From Paenibacillus uliginis N3/975 (GTDB lineage Bacteria; Bacillota; Bacilli; Paenibacillales; Paenibacillaceae), in assembly GCF_900177425.1 (NCBI RefSeq), contig NZ_LT840184.1, positions 4,070,263 to 4,134,262 of the forward strand: 64,000 nucleotides of DNA, read 5' to 3'. The first letter of the stretch is position 1, and every line of letters begins with the position of its first letter. A program made the position numbers and the translations under genes. Shown in pieces: positions 1 through 6,741 of the stretch. Below the pieces are notes generated by a model. The model made no database searches, was not told the origin of the DNA, and worked only from the letters and a program-made list of their open reading frames with translations.

Positions 1-135
1 ACCTCGATTGATTTCTCGGCCGATGGTGGAAGGATGACGGCCAAGCTTTTGGGCAATTTCACGCAGAGAGCATTTCATTTGTACGAGCAGTTCTAGTTTG
101 GATCGTTCCGTTATGGTAAGATGTTTGTAACCCAT
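1..135 (-). CDS. IS30-family transposase, N-terminal 45 codons (partial)
   Basis: The protein starts at the ATG at 135-133 behind the ribosome binding site AAGGAG (spacing about 9). The visible residues begin MGYKHLTITERSKLELL and continue through a helix-turn-helix with LREIAQKLGRHPSTIGREI, which is the typical N-terminal DNA-binding region of IS30 transposases. The DDE catalytic domain lies outside the window, so it cannot be said whether the gene is intact. Known role of the family: cut-and-paste style transposition through its terminal repeats. Confidence 0.9.
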   Translation of the reverse strand, partial: MGYKHLTITERSKLELLVQMKCSLREIAQKLGRHPSTIGREINRG

Positions 136-240
136 GGTGAGATTCTCCTTGTGTAATGGTGAGTGTGGTAACTTCCATTTTACACGAATCCAACATGGGC
201 TTTTGTTTTTTTAGGCGTCGCACTTCATATTACAATCCGT
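1..240 (-). mobile_element. IS30-family insertion sequence, 5' end only
   Basis: The element runs off the left edge of the window. It holds the start of an IS30-type transposase gene and its upstream leader. The outer boundary is placed near 215-240, in the stretch containing CGCACTTCATATTACAATCC, which resembles terminal repeats of this family; the exact end cannot be fixed without the other terminus. A short open frame to its right (230-313) seems to end inside the element, so the element probably landed in the next cassette of the array. Confidence 0.75.
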
Positions 241-313
241 CGTTTTTAAAAGAATTAAATAAAAATCTGGGGATTCCTCCCATATTAACAAACAAGTCGA
301 AGGGGTTACTCAT
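230..313 (-). pseudogene. possible cassette gene truncated by the IS30 element
   Basis: A 27-codon frame starts MSNPFDLFVNMGG and runs to a TAA that appears to be contributed by the IS30 end. It lies just downstream (minus strand) of the attC-like site at 423-600, where the next cassette of the array should begin. The ribosome binding site is weak, so this is only a suggestion that a ninth cassette gene was cut by the insertion. No family recognised. Confidence 0.25.
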
Positions 314-422
314 TGCTCGAATTCGCTCGCGACTATTTATTCTTGTTGAGAATTATACTAGTAATTAGGATGTTATTCGTAATTAATAAATAAATAGTCT
401 TGATTATGTTCATGGAGATTTC

Positions 423-600
423 CGATAACGTTCCCGTATTCACGAACCCGAGAGGCTTAAGCTGCTCCAGCGATCAAGCGCAGTGATTGCCCAGACATGT
501 CGCCAGACTTGCTTCGCAGGGTTGTCTGCTTGCCAATTTCTTCCTCGAATTCTCTTCTGCAGACCAGGGCGTAGCCTGCAGTGTGAATGTTGTGTTATAC
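423..600 (-). other. attC-like recombination site of cassette A (NUDIX)
   Basis: This is an imperfect palindrome of about 178 bp. The left arm TAACGTTCCCGTATTCACG pairs with the right arm ending GTGAATGTTGTGTTATAC. An inner pair GGGTTGTCTGC / TGCAGACCA is also present. It directly follows the 3' end of the NUDIX gene on the minus strand. The right core box GTTATAC pairs only moderately with the cassette's own other end (GTTAAGC near 1150). Confidence 0.8.
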
Positions 601-627
601 GAAGACTTGCCCTGTCGATAAACCCCA

Positions 628-1092
628 CTAAACTTCTTCGAATGTACTTTCGAAAAAGGGCCCTTCAACATCATTTATATAGTTTTCAATAATCTTTCTC
701 ATTGGTTGAGGAAGAAGGTTATGTCGGTCCATCTCATTTATGGGTATCCAATAAAATTCTAAATGGCTCTCTTTTGATTCTGGATTCTTTCTATAATCTG
801 CGTTTTCTAATTTAGTAATAAAAATATGGTTTATCTCTTGATGATATGTTCCTTCATCTTCGTGTTCAGCTTCTACTGCTCCTATATACGGCCCGACTTC
901 ACTTATTAAACCAAGTTCTTCATTTATCTCTCTATACAAAGAGGTTCTAATACTTTCATGAAACTCAACATGTCCTCCTGGTAAAAATGTGTTATCCATT
1001 CCTATGCAATGGGCAACTAAAAGATGGTTATCGGTTAATATGACTCCTCGAGCCAGCACGTGGTACTTATGTGGCTGTTCTTCTTTTATCAT
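628..1092 (-). CDS. NUDIX hydrolase (cassette A)
   Basis: This is a 154-residue NUDIX-family pyrophosphohydrolase. A perfect Nudix box (G-x5-E-x7-REU-x-EE-x-G-U) spans about residues 40-62 and includes REINEELGL; its glutamates bind the catalytic divalent metal. Known role of the family: hydrolysis of a nucleoside diphosphate linked to another group; the substrate cannot be told from sequence. The open frame extends further upstream, but that part is translated attC sequence. The start at 1092 has the ribosome binding site AGAAGGAG and lies about 57 bases inside the cassette boundary. The gene is AT-rich compared with the flanking GC-rich recombination sites and is followed at once by its attC-like site, as in integron cassettes. 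Confidence 0.9.
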   Translation of the reverse strand: MIKEEQPHKYHVLARGVILTDNHLLVAHCIGMDNTFLPGGHVEFHESIRTSLYREINEELGLISEVGPYIGAVEAEHEDEGTYHQEINHIFITKLENADYRKNPESKESHLEFYWIPINEMDRHNLLPQPMRKIIENYINDVEGPFFESTFEEV

Positions 1093-1143
1093 CTTGAAGT
1101 CTCCTTCTAAAATTGTTGGTTTTAAAAGGGTTAGCACGTTTTT

Positions 1144-1305
1144 GCTTAACGTTCTTGTACTCACGAACCCGAGAACCTTAAGGGACCTAGTCCCGGCCGC
1201 GAAGCGGTTAGGTTCACAGGGTTGTCTGACTGATTCAACTTCCTCGAAATGCCTCGGGCAGACCAAGGCTCCGTCAGGGGCCACAGCGCGAATATTTTGT
1301 TATGC
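1144..1305 (-). other. attC-like recombination site of cassette B (phosphatase)
   Basis: The palindrome has left arm TAACGTTCTTGTACTCACG and right arm GCGCGAATATTTTGTTATGC. The inner arms GGGTTGTCTGA and GGCAGACCAAGG also pair. The right core GTTATGC continues into AAAGGTCC, which matches the reverse complement of the cassette's other end near 2444 at 13 of 15 positions, far better than it matches neighbouring sites. Confidence 0.85.
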
Positions 1306-1323
1306 AAAGGTCCTGCTTCCTGA

Positions 1324-2370
1324 TCAACCTACAATAGGGTCTTCTTTAAAATGACTTATATCTCCATGTAAAATAATATTTGTTTTATTCATTTCGAATT
1401 CAATCTTACATAAACAGGCTGGATGTATATACGGAGGATTCCAAATATCCTTTATAGGTCGATCTTCAAAATATGCCATAAGCAATTTAACTACAACGGT
1501 ATGAGTTACTATCAATATTGATTTACCTTGGTTTTTATCAATAATTTGATGTAATTGTTTTATTGCTCGTTTCGATACATCCTGAAAAGTTTCGCTACTC
1601 TGTACATTAAACTTCTCTGGATCCTGCCAAAAATAGTGAAATTGCTCCGGATATAACTCCTTAACTGCTTCTTGACGTTTACCTTCCCAAACTCCTAAAT
1701 TAATCTCTTTCAAATTATCATTTTCAATTATTTCGATTTCCCTTAAACCCCTTATTAGTTCAGCTGTTCTTTCGGCTCTACGACTTGAACTTGAATAAAT
1801 AATATCTATCTGCTCATTCTGTATTGATTCACCTAACCATTGAGCTTGTTTAACCCCTAAATCTGTTAATGGAGAGTCTTGATGTCCTTGTAATTTATGT
1901 TCGACATTCCATTCTGTCTATCCATGTCTTACATATTCTAGCCGAAAAAAAGCCCTAGCCTTTAGGCATGGGATGAATCGGCTTAGGGCAAGGGCTGTCA
2001 TTAGACAGCTTAATTGCCCTACACTGCCAGTTAGGGTATAGTGAACGTATGCTCGCTCTTTGAAAATAGTATACATATGCGGTTGTGGCGACTAACTCTT
2101 TCGCCACGTAAAATGTATGAAGTCGTCAAGAACAAGACGCTAAAACATTTGAGCAAACAACCTGTCTCATCTGGTAACAGGGTGAGAGCCTAAGATGCTA
2201 TATGCACTGTCTTAGGAGGGGCGATGACACGCCCTAAACTTGAGAGTTGTCCAAAACAGAAATGGATTGAGGGCGTTAACTACTCAAGAATCCTATCTGT
2301 GCCTGCAAACTTGCCCCTTTAGGGGTGGGAGTGTCAATAAGTAAATTGTAGTTGTTTTATTATTCATCAT
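1324..2370 (-). pseudogene. histidine phosphatase family gene, broken by an amber codon and an IS200/IS605-like insertion (cassette B)
   Basis: The gene starts at the ATG at 2370 with the ribosome binding site GAGAAAGG and reads MMNNKTTTIYL. It is then interrupted by the 405-bp element at 1933-2337. Removing the element precisely restores ATT TAC TTA GTA AGA CAT, that is IYLVRHG, the conserved catalytic RHG motif of the branch-1 histidine phosphatases (phosphoglycerate mutase-like). The codon after RHG is TAG at 1920-1918, where the family usually has Gln or Glu (RHGQTEWN), so a CAG to TAG change is likely. The rest, including SSSSRRAERTA and the second-histidine region VTHTVVVKLL, is intact to the stop at 1324. 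Restored length would be about 213 residues, normal for the family. The gene is very unlikely to make an active enzyme. Confidence 0.85.
1933..2337 (+). mobile_element. 405-bp non-autonomous IS200/IS605-like element
   Basis: The left end has an imperfect hairpin CCCTAGCCTTTAGGCATGGG followed by GATGAATCGGC; the right end has CTCAAGAATCC and a hairpin CCCCTTTAGGGG followed by TGGGAGTGTCAA. These are the features of IS200/IS605 termini. It sits immediately 3' of TTAC (1929-1932) with no target duplication, and excising it exactly restores the phosphatase reading frame. IS608-type elements are known to insert 3' of TTAC. No tnpA or tnpB is present. The interior (about 2000-2280) contains several strong stems, including CCTAAGA...TCTTAGG and GGGGCGATGACACGCCCT, so it may encode a structured RNA such as an omega-RNA-like relic; that part is inference. 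Confidence 0.75.
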
Positions 2371-2437
2371 CGAATCCTTTCTCAGATATAATCTTTAGTC
2401 TTTCAGATTTATATGAATATATGTTCTCAGGACTTTC

Positions 2438-2585
2438 GCATAACGTTCTTGCATTCACGAACCCTCACCGGCTTAGATAACTCTTATCTTAGTCGGTACA
2501 GGGTTATCCGCTAAATCAGCTGCTTCGAATCTATTTCCCACGGACCGAGGGCCGTATGGATCGATGCGTGAATGTATTGTTAGGC
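2438..2585 (-). other. attC-like recombination site of cassette C (P-loop protein)
   Basis: The outer arms TAACGTTCTTGCATTCACG and GCGTGAATGTATTGTTA pair almost perfectly. The right core is GTTAGGC, a strict GTTRRRY match, and the cassette's own other end near 3289 reads ACCTAAC (reverse complement GTTAGGT), a strict RYYYAAC match. The site follows the 3' end of the P-loop gene by about 22 bases. Confidence 0.9.
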
Positions 2586-2606
2586 GGTGTAATATGCCCC
2601 TCAGTA

Positions 2607-3242
2607 TTATCCTTCAAGATCAGTATACTCAATTATTTGTTTCGCGTATTTATCCCATTCTTTAGAATCAGTATTTATCTCAATTGATGGCACTTTAGAC
2701 AATTTAACTTGTTCTCTTAATAGTTTTTGTGTTTCTACTAGTTCATTACATGCATTTATAATCTCTTCTTTCGGTTTTCCTTTCCACAATCCAGCATCTC
2801 TGCTCATTATTCTTTCCTCAACAATATCATCCGAAATGGTCAACAATGCACATTTCGCATTAAGTACAACCAAATTCTGTTCTAATTCTACAATTTCATT
2901 GCTTAACGTATCGCTAAAGGCTACTCTGTGATTTAGATGAAAACGCTCTAGAACAAAAAACAATCCTCTTGATTTACGAGAAAATGGGCCTAACCCGATA
3001 GCCCATTCATTTAATCTCTTTAACATTTCTGCTCTTTCTTGCAGTAACTTAATATGATCGGACCTCCCTAAAGATAAAAAATCTCCGTTCACATTATTTA
3101 AAACTTGAGAATAGTGCTCTCCCAGAACAATAAGACTTCGTTCTGCACTTTCATCTTGAGACATCATTAATTTTATTGTTCTTAATAATGAAGTTTTCCC
3201 AGAGTTTGAATAACCCTCAAGGATTATTCCTCTAATATGCAT
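2607..3242 (-). CDS. P-loop NTPase / kinase-like protein (cassette C)
   Basis: The protein has 211 residues. A Walker A motif GYSNSGKTS lies at residues 10-18, directly after the first beta strand, which is typical of small nucleotide or nucleoside kinase-like P-loop proteins. The body contains ERFHLNHR near the middle, which may form a lid or substrate region, and a C-terminal charged helix. No second domain is visible. The start at 3242 has the ribosome binding site AAGGGGGAA and lies 46 bases from the cassette boundary. The substrate is unknown; an ATP-dependent kinase acting on a small molecule or a defence-related NTPase are both possible. Confidence 0.75.
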   Translation of the reverse strand: MHIRGIILEGYSNSGKTSLLRTIKLMMSQDESAERSLIVLGEHYSQVLNNVNGDFLSLGRSDHIKLLQERAEMLKRLNEWAIGLGPFSRKSRGLFFVLERFHLNHRVAFSDTLSNEIVELEQNLVVLNAKCALLTISDDIVEERIMSRDAGLWKGKPKEEIINACNELVETQKLLREQVKLSKVPSIEINTDSKEWDKYAKQIIEYTDLEG

Positions 3243-3282
3243 CTAAGAATTCCCCCTTAAAAAAGTATTTGCATATGATTTC

Positions 3283-3398
3283 ACCTAACGTTCCGGGTAT
3301 TCATGAACCTGCGTCAGCAGGTTGTCAGTGACCAAGCCACATAGTGAATTCGCTATTTCTGACCGAGGCTGAGCCGATGCATGAATACTGTGTTATTG
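3283..3398 (-). other. attC-like recombination site of cassette D (GNAT), shortest copy
   Basis: This is the shortest site (116 bp), so the fold is easiest to see: left arm ACCTAACGTTCCGGGTATTCATG pairs with CATGAATACTGTGTTATTG, and the inner arms GGTTGTCAG and CTGACCGAGG pair, leaving a variable middle. The right end GTTATTGGA matches the reverse complement of the cassette's other end at 3958-3966 (GTTATCGGA) at 8 of 9 positions. Confidence 0.88.
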
Positions 3399-3459
3399 GA
3401 TGGATACGTCATCTTTGATATACTTTCTGAATTATACTCGTGACATTATTAATCTTTCA

Positions 3460-3900
3460 TTACAACTTCTTTTTCAAAAAATATTGTTTTATTCCATCTG
3501 GGTATTCATCATTAACTCCAAATATCTCATAACCCATATTCTTATAAAATTCCGGAGATTGATAGGTAAAAGTGCAAGTATGGGCAAATGTACATCCGAG
3601 TTCTTTCCCCAATCTTTCTGCTTCAGTCAACATAACTTTTCCATATCCTTTATGTCTATATTCATCAGCTATCCAAAAAACATCAAGATACAATCCGTAT
3701 AACCAAGTTTCACAAAACAAACCGCCCATTGCTTTTCCCGATTCATCTTTTAAATATAAATTTATATCCTTCCCAGGTTTTTTTAATAATTCATTGGTTG
3801 CGCGAACATTATACTGATATAAATTATTACAAACCTCTTCATAATCAGTGTCATTCGATTCTAGTGTGATCTTGATATTTTCAAAAATGATATCAGACAT
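3460..3900 (-). CDS. GNAT-family N-acetyltransferase (cassette D)
   Basis: The protein has 146 residues. The acetyl-CoA binding motif A (R/Q-x-x-G-x-G/A) is seen as RHKGYGK at residues 82-88, preceded by the beta strand LYLDVFWIADEY, and the C-terminal part has FYKNMGYEIFG, the usual final strand region of GNAT enzymes. Known role of the fold: transfer of acetyl from acetyl-CoA to an amine; the acceptor here is unknown. The start at 3900 is chosen because of the ribosome binding site GAGGGAG; upstream codons would read into the attC-like site. Acetyltransferases are common integron cargo, but nothing here identifies an antibiotic substrate. Confidence 0.88.
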   Translation of the reverse strand: MSDIIFENIKITLESNDTDYEEVCNNLYQYNVRATNELLKKPGKDINLYLKDESGKAMGGLFCETWLYGLYLDVFWIADEYRHKGYGKVMLTEAERLGKELGCTFAHTCTFTYQSPEFYKNMGYEIFGVNDEYPDGIKQYFLKKKL

Positions 3901-3959
3901 ATTATTCTCCCTCATAAACACATAAGTATTTTTATTAATAATTTCCTTGCGTATCTTTC

Positions 3960-4070
3960 CGATAACGTTCTTGTATCTACGAACCCTCACGCTTAAGGTC
4001 CGATAGGAACGGCCGCGATGCGGTTAGCCAGTGCAAGGTTGTCTGCCCGCAGCGTAGATACATTTTATAG
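3960..4070 (-). other. attC-like recombination site of cassette E (HD-CHAP)
   Basis: The left arm CGATAACGTTCTTGTATCTACG pairs with GCGTAGATACATTTTATAG at the right. Note the matched change from TATTCACG to TATCTACG in one arm and its complement in the other, which keeps the stem. The right core is TTTATAG, so the usual G of GTT is lost. The right end still matches the cassette's other end near 5367 (GTTATAGGAAACCAGC). Confidence 0.82.
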
Positions 4071-4171
4071 AATGTCAGCGCTTTCTTCGAAATGCCTACA
4101 TTATTAGTTAATCATACTTCTCCTGTAGTTCAAATCCTTACGAACAAAGCACAATCCATTGTCAATCATCC

Positions 4172-5257
4172 TTAAATAATTGGATTGTAATCGCCACTAA
4201 AATGAAATCGGTAGTCATTATCGATACGGATATAGCCAAGTATGCAACGCCACCTATCTCTGTAGAAAACGCTGGAGTAATTCTGATTATCTCTGTTACC
4301 CTCTGCAACTAATATTTCTTTGTCATCGCATGCTAAAACAATACCTATATGATCGTGTGAGACATCGGTTAGCAATTTTTCGTAGATCACGATATCGCCG
4401 CGTTGAGGAGTAAACCCATTCTGCCCATCAAAACAAAGAAATCCGGTTTCAGGTAACTGTGCCCAATCTAACCAAGCCCCTACCCCAGCCAGCCGATACA
4501 TACCATTCGGGTCTCGAATCGGTAGTTGAAATCCAGCTTGCATGCAGCAGTGATACACGAAAGCAGCGCACCAATTGCTCTGTAATACTTTATAGATACC
4601 TTGATCAGGCCAATAGTTACAGATTTCTCGATATCGTTCATCTCCCGGCACTCCAATGATGTTCTCTCTCCCAAGTGCTTCCGCAATATCAGCCAATTTA
4701 CTGCGTCTGTCCGTGTTCTGGAGAATCCCTCTCTTGTCACTGTCATGCATCTCGTCCGAAAAATCTTCTGGAATCGCCAATTCACGAAACACATTCCGAA
4801 GTCTACTAACATCCTGCTGCGATAAAATACGGCTCGAATTCTGAAAGTACAGCTGCATCACATATGCATCCTTGACGATTTCTTCATATGGACCATGGAC
4901 CCTACTTCTGTCCCCTCGATGAAAGATTGCCTTTAGGATTGTGGTCTGCTCTTCTTTAGTAAAAATATTCATATCTCTTAATAGAGGTCTTACGGTCTCG
5001 GCACTGTTGGGACCAGGAAACTCATGGATTCCGGTTTTATAGTAATAATAATCGTGAAGTAATCCTATGATTGCTGCCAATTCCTGATTTTGTCCTCTTT
5101 TCTTTGCAAGCATTGAGGAAAAGTTAGACACCCCGTTCAAATGAACACACGCTTCCTGTCTCTGGAGTATGCTAACCATTGATATGATCATTTCTTGAAC
5201 AAGTACACGAACACTGTCAAGTCGCTTATTTGCTTTTGATCCCATTTGTTCACTCAC
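4172..5257 (-). CDS. HD-domain plus CHAP/NlpC-P60-like amidase fusion (cassette E)
   Basis: The protein has 361 residues. The N-terminal half looks like an HD phosphohydrolase-type domain, with VHLNGV near 38-43, GLLHDYYYY near 65-73 (the HD pair at 68-69) and FHRGDRS near 112-118. The C-terminal half carries a CHAP-like cysteine peptidase/amidase core: NWCAAFVYHC with the candidate nucleophile Cys230, HDHIGIV with His303, and VAEGN near 317-321. Such domains cut peptidoglycan peptides in known families. The join of the two is unusual. Start: GTG at 5257 follows GAGGAGG by about 12 bases; the frame can be extended seven codons, but this covers the ribosome binding site. No signal peptide is seen, so the amidase half may act inside the cell or be delivered otherwise. 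Confidence 0.75.
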   Translation of the reverse strand: MSEQMGSKANKRLDSVRVLVQEMIISMVSILQRQEACVHLNGVSNFSSMLAKKRGQNQELAAIIGLLHDYYYYKTGIHEFPGPNSAETVRPLLRDMNIFTKEEQTTILKAIFHRGDRSRVHGPYEEIVKDAYVMQLYFQNSSRILSQQDVSRLRNVFRELAIPEDFSDEMHDSDKRGILQNTDRRSKLADIAEALGRENIIGVPGDERYREICNYWPDQGIYKVLQSNWCAAFVYHCCMQAGFQLPIRDPNGMYRLAGVGAWLDWAQLPETGFLCFDGQNGFTPQRGDIVIYEKLLTDVSHDHIGIVLACDDKEILVAEGNRDNQNYSSVFYRDRWRCILGYIRIDNDYRFHFSGDYNPII

Positions 5258-5366
5258 TGTAAATTTTCGCCTCCTCACTTCTACAATTTTTAATAATAGC
5301 TTTATTATTCAATACCATTATTATGTTAGAGTCTATATTTACTTCGGTGAATCTGGAGCTGGTTTC

Positions 5367-5539
5367 CTATAACGTTCCCGTATTCACGAACCCTCACTAG
5401 CTTAAGGCGACGAAGTCGCCGGGTCCGACGTACTTAGCCAATGCAGGGTTGTCCGCCTGACTCCGCCTTCATGCGCCAATCTCCTCTGGTGGACCAAGAG
5501 ACGACGCCAGTCGGCCTACTGCGTGATATTATGTTATTG
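5367..5539 (-). other. attC-like recombination site of cassette F
   Basis: The outer arms CTATAACGTTCCCGTATTCACG and GCGTGATATTATGTTATTG pair, as do the inner arms GGGTTGTCCGCC and GGTGGACCAAG. The right end GTTATTGGATTTCAGC matches the reverse complement of the cassette's other end at 6131-6146 (GTTATAGGAAATCAGC) at 13 of 16 positions. Confidence 0.87.
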
Positions 5540-5596
5540 GATTTCAGCGCATTCCATTAAAAAGTTACATATGCTTTAATGATTGGTTTATTATAG

Positions 5597-6097
5597 TTAT
5601 CCTCGTTTCCAATCATCTGGGACAAGCAACCATAAACCAGGCATAACACACTTATTTCCTTCTATATATTCAGCGGGTGTGTATTTAAAAGGTTCTTTCA
5701 ATAGGTCTTGAATTGCCTTCAATGTATCCGAATTCGTTAAAGAAACCAATTCCTTATCATAAAATATTGAGTCTACACTTTTCTTATCAACCTCATACAG
5801 ATCATTCTGCAACTCACTGAACCAACCATCATAATATTCAGACTTTGGACCACCCATTCCATGGGGACATCCTAATGATTCAGCACTATCCGGGTTTACA
5901 TAACACCATCATGAAACATCGGTAACAAGTATACCTATAACTGATAGTTCACTAATAAAGTTCTCTAACTTATCCTTCATAACGATGCAGTCTATATATC
6001 CATTGCCAACGGGTTCAACTTTATATAGCTCAAATAATTTTTCTAACCGTTTAATTATATCTGTCTTTTCAGATTCTAAATGATCGAAATAATTCAT
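5597..6097 (-). pseudogene. unknown cassette gene with an in-frame UGA (cassette F)
   Basis: One reading frame of 167 codons runs from the ATG at 6097 to the stop at 5597 and is interrupted only by TGA at 5911-5909. The first part is MNYFDHLESEKTDIIKRLE... ending VTDVS; after the stop it continues WCYVNPDSAESLGCPHGMGG and then a Gly/Tyr/Trp-rich tail. The frame does not shift, so a single TGG to TGA change (giving a Trp-Trp pair when repaired) explains the break. The sequence after the stop contains a Cys/His cluster (GCPHGMGG). I do not recognise the family. The start has the ribosome binding site AGGTGG. It may be a decayed gene or a sequencing error; a functional recoding signal is not evident. 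Confidence 0.7.
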
Positions 6098-6139
6098 ATA
6101 GTATGGTCCACCTATTTTGTATTGATTTGCGCTGATTTC

Positions 6140-6302
6140 CTATAACGTTTCTGCATTCACGACGTTCAAGCGGCTTAAAACAGCGTAGCTGCCGGGTGGC
6201 TTCGCCACTTAGCCTTGCAGGGTTGTCTGCTGAATCCACTTCTCCGAAAACCTTCGGGCAGACCAAGGGGCGTAGCGACGCGGCGTAGATATAGTGTTAT
6301 AT
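6140..6302 (-). other. attC-like recombination site of cassette G (toxin-antitoxin)
   Basis: The left arm CTATAACGTTTCTGCATTCACG pairs with the degenerate right arm GCGTAGATATAGTGTTATAT. The inner arms GGGTTGTCTGC and GGGCAGACCAAGG pair well. The right end GTTATATGATAG matches the cassette's other end near 6748 (GTTATGTGAAAG). Confidence 0.82.
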
Positions 6303-6360
6303 GATAGTGATGCCTCCATTGAATTTCTTACATATTTTTAGATCGTTTTTCAATATTGTT

Positions 6361-6389
6361 TTGATACATGTTTTTACATGTGTTATTAT
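6361..6389 (+). promoter_or_regulatory. promoter of antisense antitoxin RNA
   Basis: The elements are TTGATA (6361-6366), a 17-base spacer and TATTAT (6384-6389). Transcription would start near 6396 and run toward the toxin gene's 3' end on the opposite strand. Confidence 0.65.
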
Positions 6390-6395
6390 AAGTTA

Positions 6396-6423
6396 ATAAA
6401 AACCAAGTGCGCTAACACTTGGT
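6396..6423 (-). terminator. terminator of toxin mRNA
   Basis: On the minus strand ACCAAGTG-TTAGCG-CACTTGGT forms an 8-bp stem followed by TTTTTATT. Confidence 0.75.
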
Positions 6424-6471
6424 CCATACAATTGGCTTGGATGGGTATTCCCTTCTTGGTCAGTACGGAAC

Positions 6472-6511
6472 AAACCCACCTTCGACTTCCAATCTTAGGG
6501 TGGGTTTTTAC
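6472..6511 (+). terminator. terminator of antisense RNA
   Basis: AAACCCACC pairs with GGGTGGGTTT and is followed by TTTTAC on the plus strand; it lies just beyond the toxin stop codon. Confidence 0.75.
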
Positions 6512-6603
6512 TTTCTCTTGTTGTTATTAATGTAGGTTAAAAGAGCAAGAATGAATGATCCAAATAGGAGGAACATAATCGTTAATGCATCCTTAACTTC
6601 CAT
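6508..6603 (-). CDS. type I toxin, small holin-like membrane peptide (cassette G)
   Basis: The peptide has 31 residues: MEVKDALTIMFLLFGSFI, then LALLTYINNNKRK. One hydrophobic helix (about 7-25) is flanked by acidic N-terminal and basic C-terminal ends, matching the Firmicute holin-like toxin family (TxpA/Fst relatives) in size and pattern. The ribosome binding site AAAGGAGGTG is nearly perfect, 5 bases from the ATG. A minus-strand promoter lies at 6660-6688 and a terminator at 6396-6423. An oppositely transcribed RNA overlaps its 3' region. Known role of the family: membrane damage when the antisense RNA is lost, which stabilises the DNA that carries it. Here it would stabilise the cassette array. 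Confidence 0.8.
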   Translation of the reverse strand: MEVKDALTIMFLLFGSFILALLTYINNNKRK

Positions 6604-6659
6604 GGCTTCACCTCCTTTCGAAGGGAAACCATGCCCACCCAAGATTCAATTGTAGTTAT

Positions 6660-6688
6660 ATTTTACCTTTATTTACATCTACGCACAA
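6660..6688 (-). promoter_or_regulatory. promoter of toxin mRNA
   Basis: On the minus strand TTGTGC (6688-6683), a 17-base spacer and TAAAAT (6665-6660). The start would be near 6652, leaving a leader of about 50 bases. Confidence 0.6.
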
Positions 6689-6741
6689 GTGTTCTTATAT
6701 TGTTTTTATAAGTTTTTGGAATTGTATTGTGCATCCCTTTC

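Larger units (their letters stand above)
6396..6511 (+). ncRNA. candidate antisense antitoxin RNA (RatA/SR-type)
   Basis: A plus-strand RNA of about 115 nt is predicted from the promoter at 6361-6389 to the intrinsic terminator at 6472-6511. It overlaps the 3' untranslated part of the toxin mRNA made from the minus strand, and just touches the toxin stop codon. This tail-to-tail overlap is the arrangement of txpA/ratA-like type I systems, where the antisense RNA destabilises the toxin mRNA. No sequence similarity to a known antitoxin was tested. Confidence 0.6.

Noticed and set aside
628..1284. A 218-residue version of the NUDIX protein
   Set aside because: The first 64 codons translate the attC-like site and lack a ribosome binding site; the ATG at 1092 has a strong one.
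1933..2337. Self-splicing intron (IStron or group II) inside the phosphatase gene
   Set aside because: The IS-type ends are oriented opposite to the gene, the insertion has the TTAC rule of IS200/IS605 elements, and I see no group I or group II core motifs in the sense direction of the gene.
3901..3990. N-terminal extension of the GNAT protein to 176 residues
   Set aside because: The extra codons begin inside the recombination site and the ribosome binding site supports 3900.
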